From Setaria digitata (Eukaryota > Nematoda > Chromadorea > Rhabditida > Setariidae), in NCBI GenBank assembly GCA_003640385.1, contig RCAB01000011.1:372001-436000 (forward strand): 64,000 nt of DNA, in the 5' to 3' direction. Below the pieces are notes generated by a model. It was not told the DNA's origin. It worked only from the letters and a program-made list of their open reading frames with translations, and did no database searches. The translations under genes were made by a program, and so were the position numbers. Shown piece after piece: positions 54,979 to 64,000 of the stretch; positions within the stretch are counted from its first letter, which is position 1; every line of letters begins with the position of its first letter.

Positions 54979-55320
54979 TCCACAACCATAAAAATGCTAT
55001 TACTTATACTGAAGAAATAAAAGCTGAGTAAGAGAGCACAAAGAAATGCAATATTATAGGAAAAATGGTGGAAGAATACTATTAAGAAATAGTATTCTTC
55101 CACCATTCTTACCCAGTTTGTTAGCCACTCAGATGCAGAAGATACCTGCCCATAAAATCCCTTTCCCACACACTATTATTAAGAGATCTGCCCCACAAAC
55201 CCATGATGGAATTAGAATTAGGATGACCATGAAATTACATCCTTTGAAATAAAACAGGAACATGAAAAAAATATATACGCTACTCAGAAAGTTGTATATT
55301 GCTAACAAACAAAGTATATA
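54979..55320. other. Convergent intergenic region K2P / NUP205
   Basis: About 340 bases between two convergent genes, containing the perfect 20-bp hairpin described next and AATAAA-like motifs on both strands. No coding segment. Confidence 0.6.
55064..55107. repeat. Perfect 20-bp inverted repeat with 4-nt loop
   Basis: Left arm 55064-55083 (AATGGTGGAAGAATACTATT) and right arm 55088-55107 are exact reverse complements around AAGA. It would form a very stable hairpin in RNA from either strand, 86 bases after the K2P stop and 214 bases from the NUP205 stop. A terminator-like element, a miniature palindrome or an assembly fold-back are all possible. Confidence 0.92.
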
Positions 55321-58300
55321 TCATTTACTCCATTTTCTAATGGAATGAAAAGCTGAAGATCCATCTGAAGGAAAAAGATTTACCTTGAGTTCTGGTGGTG
55401 AGTCGCAAATATCCTTGGATAGCAGTGAAATTAGTTCATGACCATATTTTGCAAATGTTGTTCGTAGAAGATCCTGCTGAGCAATTCTGACAGCTGTTAA
55501 TCCAAACAGAAAGTCATCATTAGAATGTAAAGCATCTTGTTCTGTTTGCTCCAAAATAAGTGGTTCAGCTGAATAGTTCAATATCAGTGAAATACAGGCG
55601 TATAAATCGAGCTTTGTCTGTAATGATCGTTTACCTGCAAAAATTAATGGCTGACTCACTTGAAAAAAAAAAAAAAAACTCTCGATTTTTCGCAATAAAT
55701 TAAGTCAAAACAACAGCTTTGTTTTCCATAAGCAGGATGCAATTAAAACATATACCTGGTTGAACGAGAAAGCGAATCAAAACGTCAGTAACATCAGTAA
55801 TAGCAGCTCTAAATGCACTGATTTCCTCTCGCAAATCTTTTAATAGCATGCAGATCGAAGCTGTTAATCTGAAGAGAAGTTTTTAAGGTAATAAATTCTA
55901 AAAGATTATACATTTAACTGTGGATTTTATGAAGCTCCTATACTGCAATCGGATGTAACTAAAATACTCATGTGAACCTCAAACCTCAAAAGACATTGCG
56001 AAACTGCTGAAGAAAGTTTTGCATCCATATATGTATCCGAAGCATAATTTAATAAAAGATAAAGTGCATCTGATAGATATTGATATTGAACATCTGTAAA
56101 TATTTACAGATTAATGCTAACATCCCACAATCTGTTGAATAGTAGGAGACTCTAGGTAGAGTCGAAATAAAAAATCCCATAAACTTTAACCAAGGCAAAA
56201 AGAACCAACAGAATGATTTAGTAAGATGCTCAGAAAGGATTACAGTTTAGGTTTAGTCATTAGAGTAGGCAAAACTGAATGCTGCTAATACCACAAATTC
56301 TGTCGGAGAGCATTATAAAAGATAATGAAGAATTCAAAGTAAGTACTATTAATTTCAAAAATTTGCTAATGGAAGACAGAATAGTTTGTCAAATTTCAAT
56401 TAACGTTTCAATTCAACGTATATCGAGTGAAACCTTAACACTCTTTGTTAGGTTCATCTATTGTGCTTTCATCTACTGTACTAAGTTTCTGCTTATGACG
56501 CTACTACTCTTTTATAACTCAAATATTTCGAAGATTACCAGGGGAAAAAAAAATTCTAAAAGCGGGGGAAAATGCAGAAGTGCGACAAAGTACAAAAAAC
56601 ACTAGTACTTAACCTTAATTCCTTCGCTTCTAAGAATGATAAGTTTGTTTTCATCTTAAATTCATTAGATTTGATCCACTCACATTTCAGGTCTAAATAA
56701 AAAAAAAAAATACCGAGAGTAAGAAATGGAACCGGACAGAATATAGCTAGAACATTTACAAACGACAGCCAACCAGAAAGAAGTTGTCGCAGTGCCGCTT
56801 CTGCACTTCTCATAAGGTTATAGGTTGTGCAGTACTGGAGCAACTGTTTAGTATCCTGCAAATAAAGAAACAATAGAAAGCTTTTAAAAACAAAGAATTT
56901 TTTTTTTTCATTTGCAACTTGTAAATGAAAAAAACATATGTTTATATTACGTTCTGATGTGAAGTAACAATACCTGTGAAATTGAGAGACTGAATTTGGG
57001 TTGCATTTCATTTGCCACCATGCTAAATTCTCTATGAAGAAGCCAGTTTAAATGTTCGATATCACACTGCTGAACATTACTCGATGTTGGGCGTAAACAC
57101 AGTGACAAGATCTAGAATTCACAGATATGATATCGACTTTCATTTTTGAACATTCTATTTAAAAAAATTTTTTTTTCTTGAGAATCATTTTGCGTTGTGA
57201 AATTAGAGTTTTCTCCACTCATTTAGTTTCTCACTATTATTTTGGAATTGCTATATCCACTTCCTCAATAGAAAATCGAAAAAATGAAACAGGAAAACAA
57301 CTTGCTTGATGCAATTTTTTCGTATTTAATATTTCCAATGGAGGAATTTCCATTTCAGTAACTTCAGCTTTGTTCCTTAATAACTTCCAGAGAAAAGGCC
57401 AATCTAGAAAATATTAAAAGTTATTTTAATAATATAAAAGCTATACAGAATTAGGGAATCTAAAAAAAAGAAATGAAACAGGAAAACGACTTACTTGATG
57501 CAACAGTTTAAAAAAGAAAATAAAATCTCCCTGAAAACCCAGAAATGTTTCTAAACATATAAGTGGCTCAATTCCAGCCAGCATATTGGAATAAACTGAA
57601 AGAGTTAAACAATCTTTTTAATTGGAATTTATGAAAAGTTGACCTTCCTCATCTCTTCGTTCATTTGGAGTGTAGCCAAGAGCGAACTGTCCAACAAATA
57701 TAGAATCGACTGCTAGACCTTGTTCTTCTATTACCTCATCTCTTTGTGATAGCATCAAGTGAAAATAACGTTCTGGTTGGCTAAAATGCCTGGATCAATA
57801 ACTATTTAATGAGTCCTAATAAAACAACAAACCCATTTTAATCAGTTCAAATTTATTCAAGAACCTCTTTTTCCTTCAAGAAAATCGTCAACTAAGTATG
57901 GACCTTGTGACCAGTAAGTTGTTATACAGATGCGTTCCGAATCGAGGATAACTGCTACATATTTTACAATAGTTCTGATGAAACTTAGCGATAAATACAT
58001 CAAACATGAGAAAGACCAGAGCAGGCCAAAAAACTAATTTTCATAAAATCAAGCCAGTTCCATTATGCAAAAAATATGATTGATTTCTTTAAGAATATGA
58101 CAATAGAAAACAGTGACAAACCTGTAATGCCTATTCTGCAGAAGAGAAGATAATTCAACGGCACTTAAATGTAGTACCAGTCCTTGAATAGCTATCTTCA
58201 AATTTTTTAAAACTGCACTTTCCTCTCCATCATATTGCTTTTTTATATCCAAAATCAGCAGAGAAGATGCTAAACGATAAATAAGGTCGTGATTCGACCG

Positions 58301-61300
58301 AAGAAACCTAAGAACAATAGTTGAGCAACTGGAATTTATTGATACGAGCCGCAACTGCAAGAAAAATAATTCGTAATAATTTCTAAACATCAAAAAGATA
58401 AGGAAATACTGAAAACAGCAGAAAATAAAGCAATATCAGTTTGAAAGTAATACAGCTTAGGAAGTAATCGGTGTGGCTAAGAATAAGATTCGGAAAGAAA
58501 AAAAAAAAACTGAAATTCTATTTTGTTTTTATAAAACCAAATGTTTAAAAAGGTGCCATATCGCATTTAAATGTTAATAGCAAGATACCATGAATCGAAG
58601 TGCTGGTTCAAAAAGAGCAGAAAATGGAAGCGCAAGTGGAGTCTCTGAAGTTGTCATTTCTATCAGCAAATCAACCAAACTATGCAAACAAGTCATTGTA
58701 GTACCATTCAATCCTGAAATTTATTCCTTATATTCAATAAAACAAAATTACCCACCACATCAAGAGTTAAATTGAGAGGATATAAATTACAAATAATATC
58801 GGAAAAGTAATATCTTTTAAGAATTATTTTCTTTAAGAACCAGAGAACCCACAATTTCAATGGGATGATGCTGCTCACTAACTAATTCGTTTAAATGGGA
58901 CTTAAATATAACATCGTGTTTTAGAACCGATATGTATATTATGCAAACGTGTTTCTCTATTTCATGCGCAGCAAGGCAGAATAATATATGAAATATTTAT
59001 GAACAAGTAGCATTTATATAAAAATGGTACCAAAAATAAAGACAAATTGAAAAGATGACTTTATGAACTTTCTTTACTTATACAGACTTTTATTTCACAT
59101 AATATTAAAGAGAGTTTCTAACACTAACCCATATATTATATGCACCATAAAGAACTATTGCACAGAAAAATTATCAATAACTTTAAAGTTTGTACCGGCA
59201 TAAACATCGATGTTATTTCCAGGAGAGCGGCTTTGTCAGCATAAAAATTCCTCACAAATACATTATTTTGAAATAAAAAAGACTTCAATACTAGGCTCCA
59301 TTATTTATAAAACTTTTTGATTAATGTATGAATCAAGTTCAATGAATAATCCTTATAAAACTTTAAATCATCGGTCTTCACTCTAAAGCGAACTTCCAAG
59401 GCAAATATATGAAGTATTGAAAGATTTGGACAAGTAATTTATTCAGCTCTTAGCTAAACTTTGGTGCCAGAAGCCCCAGGATTTTTAGTCTTAAAACATA
59501 TTTTAACCTGTACAGTACTTTTCTAACTAGTTTGACATTACTTGATATTTCAGCTTTATATTATATTAATTGTTGCATAATCTTTTAAATTTATACTATT
59601 CCCGTCGTTGACCCATGCTCCAAACATATAAGAAGATAAAATAAACTATGAAAAATATTGTTACTGTTACTCTTTTCCAAAACAAAAATAAATTACGACT
59701 TACCTGGAGCATCAATGACGGAATTTACTAGATCAGATGTTCTGAAACCGCAAAGAAGATAAGCTATATTAGTGGGATCAGGATCGTTCTCAACACTGGA
59801 TGCACACATTTCAATGAATAAACGTGCTGTTTCACCACGTATTCTCTCCACTGAAAGTTCATCAATTCCTGAAATTATATATAAAAGTGAACTATTAACA
59901 TGCAAAATGAATTTTGCGATAACCTGTTCAGTAAAAACGGCGTACTTTCGAAATTCTTCAACTACAAAACAAAGACATTTCAAGTTGCAATATTTTATGA
60001 AATCAAACCATAGTAAACAGGTGAATCAAGCACTGAGGCCTCAATTGCAGTCATTTTCACGGAAGTAAGACGCCCAAAACCTTCTATTAATTCTACAGCA
60101 AGCGGTGAAAGAGCTTGTATGAGACGACTTTGTAAGGAAGGTTGACAACAGCATAGTTCCCGTAGAAGTGATACTACATAATATATATGTTTTGGGATGA
60201 GCTCGGACTGAAACAAACGCATAACAGTATAACAGAAATTCATTAATAAAATAATCTCAAATTAACATGACACTGCGTTGCACAGCAACAATGAATACAA
60301 AATTTGCTTCGCTGAAGCACATATATTTTATCACGGGTTTGAAATCTATAATTATTTAGATTTGAAACACAGAATAAGGAACTTTTCAATCCTAGCCGAG
60401 AACCTTGCCTTAATTTGCTGCAAATATTAACATTAGTAAAAGATATAATAGTCTACCTGAGTCAAATACGAAGCGATGACTGCAATATATGTTGTACTGC
60501 CATTACCTTTGAATGCTGCTAAGAAAAGTGAATCTAATGATGCGATGATTATACTGGAATTAGTGGCACGAACTGCATCTATTAAAGGTGCATGTAACGA
60601 CACGCAAACATCCAGTAAACGCAGAACAGATAAAACAGCTCTTTCACGATCGGCGGAACGAAGCGAAAAATCTTTCAGACGTTCTGCTCCATCACATAAC
60701 ACCGCACCCAGCTAAAAGGTTCAATATTTTGTAATAAACGAAGTATTACAATTATAGAAGTAAATTAAGAAGCCTGGCAAATCTAGTGAAGAAGTGTGAT
60801 CAATTTTAATAAGCAGCGGCATAATAAACAATATATTTTAGAAAGATGGTAGCTAAAACTAAACTTCATTCACGTATAATATTTGTAAAGACAGTTTCAA
60901 AAAGTAAAGAGACAAGATATCCGAATACTGGAATATCACAGCTTAGTAAAACTAGTCATGAATAAATTCAATGTGATAAATGTTAGAAAAGGCTCACTGA
61001 TCGAAATACAGGAGAGTCATTTAGAATTTGCGTAAGTACAACAATTTGCGGTTCCGCATTTAGAACTGATTCTGCTGTAATTGCATAACGATGAAGGAAA
61101 TTGGATAAAGCGTCACAAGCTGCAGAACACAGATGCCACTGAAAATAAGATAAGCAAACGCGCTAAAGTTCAGACTAGTTCAATAACTGATATTACCGAT
61201 AACTGACTGGATAAAAGTGAAAATACCGAAAACAAACCATTTGTGAAACGTTTTCATATGATCGATCTGCAAACTGGCAGATAATAGATCTAACGATAAA

Positions 61301-64000
61301 TTGAAGGTACTGCAACAAATAACGCTTCTCAATATTCTTGGTATGCATAAATAGAGCCTTTATAAGATGTAGAAAGCCAATAGATGAATCATAACATTTC
61401 AATGCACATTCCCGTGTTTCTAACTCATCCTTCAATAATTTCGATGGTTAATAACTGGATATTGGTACCATTATAAATGAAATTTTTTCGTAACCAGAAC
61501 GTGAATTTATTTGAAAATTTTTAAAAAGTGCGAAAAATTATACACAATATACCTGTATACCAACTAGTTTTCCAGAACTTGTTTTTGTTAAAACAGAAAA
61601 CGAAATTAATGCAGCCCAAATCTTCGCAGCACCATGCTCGTCCACTGCTACTGAAGCCAAAAAACGAAAAAGTGCTCCCTTTAAAACAAGGGGAATTGCA
61701 GAAGTCACCAGATTTACTGCTGTTTCTACAGAAGACCATGAACTACTGTTTGCGATTTGACGACGAGCAACTTCATCCTAATAATATTACTTTAAGAAAT
61801 TATTCACCAAAACCAGAAAGTTAGACCAAGCAATTCAAGGAAACTAATATTTACTTAAAAGTTAAAACGACTGAAAGTTATTTCTACTTTCAGATCTTTA
61901 TTTTTTTAAAGAAGTAGAATCTATGAATCAAACACTAATTTAAATTCATAGCATAGAATCAATATTGAGGAATCATCAAGTTCTACGTTTTTCGCAACGG
62001 CTTCTATCAGCTGAACCCACGCTACAAGGCCTGCTAGCTCAGACTGTGGAATCTGTTGAAATGTGTCGTGTTGTCCTGACGGCGCTGCTTGCATTATATT
62101 TGGTGCACGATTCTTTTTCTTTTTGAAAAGACCAAGATAATCGTGCATTGCTGTCCAGAAATGATTCCAGCAGAGTGTGCTTTCACCTGCAGTAAAAATG
62201 AAGATAGCTCTAAAATTTTCATTCGAAAACAGATTGAAATGAATTAGAACTTGTAGCACTTGCAAAATCATGTACCAAATTTTGTATGACAAGGAGATAG
62301 CAGTCCAAATATGAAGTGTGCCGACTCTTGACATTTGCAAATGTTCTTTAGCATATCAAGGAAAGCCACTTGCAGCACCGGTGAAATTAGTTGCCGACAG
62401 TTTCTTAAAAATTTGACTAATTCTTCCTAAAAAATAAAACGAGTCGCGCATGTCATAAATATTATGATGATATGTTTACGAACAACACACTTTTTTTTTT
62501 CTTAATTTTTTATAAATTGCAAAGCTGATTCGTATTTTGGAAAATCACAGTTAGTGATGCTATTCGTGAATTTCTTTGAGCAGGAAACCCACTTTCAAAT
62601 TTGATAAAACTATCAGTTTTCGGTAAGGTAATTTGACATTCATACTAATTCGAGACGAAAATCTTTAAAACAACAGTAACAAAGCTGGTCTGTGACAATA
62701 AGGATTAACCAAATTTATTTAAAAAAAAACTCACGCTCTCGCTTGAGCAAAATTGTGCAGAAAGGCGCTGCAAATGTTTGGAATCCCCATCATACAAATC
62801 AGCAATACAGCGAATAAAATTTTCAAAATGTAGCCGAGGTCTGTGAAGCTGGCCACGCTCTAACATTTCTTCGACATATTGTAATTCCATTTCACCTGCG
62901 TGTTGCAACAGAACGACCTGAAAGAGTTCCCAGTGCCAATTCCCCATTAAATAGGTAAAAAAAAAAAGAAGCAAAAACGCGGCTTCAATGCTTACCATGA
63001 GTTCAAAGTCCTATTATTAATATCTTGAAAGAAAATAGAATCGAGTAAAAAAATGACCTGATTACTGAGATGGGCAATAAAATTTTTGATTAATGTATCA
63101 ACTGTAGCAAAAGCTATGAAGTTTTCTCTAAATTTAGGTACTGCAATAACACATTTTCGTATGAAATGGAAGGCTAATCCATCGACTGCCTTTTCAAGCA
63201 AATCATCTTCTTTGATAGCAAATCCACCCAAAACTGCAAAAAATAATAAAGATAAAGCTCAAAGAATTCAAATAAAACCGCAAAAGAATTAATATAAAGC
63301 AAAACGACTGTTTGAATAATTTGAAAAAATGAATGGAGAAAGGTTAACAACAAACCTTCTTGAACAAGTTGATGAACACTCAGCCAGTTGTAAGAAACTA
63401 CAACTGCGAACTGCAGCGAAGCCTGTAAACAGGAGTCTTCCCAATTCTCCAGTATTACTTCCTTGTGAAATGCCATCAATAAATCTCGAGCACATCGCAC
63501 TAAAGTTCATTTTCTACTTGCTTTTTTCTTTTTTTGCAACTTAAATGTGAATACACAAAAGAGGTTCATTTCCACAATAGACTCAATTAAAACTAAAATA
63601 AATTATGGTAAATCACTATTTTGAAGATTATGTGGAGATATTAGTATAAGAGCAGCAGTCCACAATGACAAATGCGTATTTCGAAAAGCCGTATTCGGCT
63701 GCAGTTCTTTCAATGGAGCGAATAAATTATCCAAAAAGGCAGGTGCTGATTCCAACTGCCATGATGAACAGATGAGATGAAGTGTTTGCGCACAGTTCTC
63801 CAGTGTCTCTTCAATTAATTCTCGCAACTGCAAAATCAGACATCGTCTCAAGATTGCTGGATGTTGATGAATAAATGAACTCAAGATTCAAATTTCAAGT
63901 AATTACTTGAACAAATTTGAATTACGCGGCTTCATAAGCTAGTCTCAAAAATAATACTCACAATGTCTTGATGTTTTGGACCGCCCAGGCCATTTACGTG
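55321..64000 (-). CDS. NUP205: Nuclear pore complex protein NUP205 (partial, 5' end outside window)
   Basis: NUP205 is a large helical scaffold of the inner ring of the nuclear pore. Coding exons on the minus strand run to the right edge: among the surest are 63884-63610 region, 63500-63357, 63231-63059 region, 61780-61560 region, 60715-60460 region, 59868-59704, 58713-58589, 58354-58122, 57780-57644, 57595-57539, 57403-57306, 57111-56974, 56855-56614, 56093-55985, 55868-55756 and 55634-55321. Matches to human NUP205 in order: LLMAFHKEVILE with CLQASLQFAV (human AFHQEVVLE, LRASLQFAW); SAIPLVLKGALFRFLASVAV (human SIPPVLKAELLKTLAAF); RGETARLFIEMC with NIAYLLCGFRTSD (human RHETRIHILNLL, NLALYLLGFE); PGLNGTTMTCLHSLVDLL (human CPRTCLHAILNIL); FLFGLTAVRIAQQDLL (human FRSGLAIVSQHDLDQL). 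The order is collinear. Several junctions were not resolved, and two splice-site oddities near 57.3-57.5 kb are described in the findings. Confidence 0.85.
57282..57503. repeat. 33-bp duplicated exon/intron boundary in NUP205
   Basis: Copies at 57282-57314 and 57471-57503 match at 31 of 33 bases. On the minus strand each reads TTGCATCAA followed by a donor-like sequence: gcaagt in the first copy and gtaagt in the second, then TGTTTTCCTG or CGTTTTCCTG. Confidence 0.9.

Overview
This window is nuclear DNA of a nematode. It is AT-rich. Genes are split into many exons by GT-AG introns, and coding strings had to be followed exon by exon, checking that reading phase carries across each junction. 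The strongest taxonomic clue is an Argonaute of the worm-specific WAGO type on the minus strand. Several genes also have a splice acceptor only 4-23 bases before the start codon, as expected for spliced-leader trans-splicing. A parasitic clade III (spirurid/filarial-like) worm is a reasonable guess, but I cannot prove the species. No rRNA, tRNA, CRISPR array, transposase or bacterial-type operon was recognised.

Layout from left to right. 1-4.1 kb: a possible terminal exon at the left edge and an unrecognised minus-strand gene (2141-4136). 4.1-15 kb: a plus-strand cluster of Mediator subunit MED26 (5261-9957), a small unknown gene (12037-12619) and Mediator subunit MED8 (13307-14946). 15.9-21.8 kb, minus: GMP synthase with intact glutaminase and ATP-pyrophosphatase motifs, plus phase-compatible exons further upstream (24.0-24.9 kb) that would give it a long Ser-rich N-terminal extension. 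25-29.6 kb is mostly empty, with a perfect hairpin. 29.9-32.5 kb, plus: a TMEM59-like membrane protein. 33.6-37.9 kb, plus: the ribosome biogenesis factor KRI1. 39.1-46.1 kb, minus: a 19-exon WAGO-type Argonaute that has lost slicer residues. 48.8-50.4 kb, minus: the C-terminal exons of an unrecognised helical protein. 51.6-55.0 kb, plus: a two-pore-domain (TWK/K2P) potassium channel. 55.3-64.0 kb, minus: NUP205, a nuclear-pore scaffold nucleoporin, with its 5' end beyond the window.

Most recognised genes are housekeeping and unrelated to one another: transcription (MED26, MED8), purine synthesis (GMPS), ribosome assembly (KRI1) and nuclear pore (NUP205). The WAGO gene is the nematode-specific regulatory element. 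No gene cluster looks like a novel defence or biosynthetic system. The unusual points are structural: two candidate GC-AG introns, a 21-nt microexon, duplicated intron segments flanking an Argonaute exon, a 20-bp perfect hairpin between convergent genes, stop codons embedded in AATAAA at two genes, and four places where a single N joins two near-identical copies (probable assembly artefacts).
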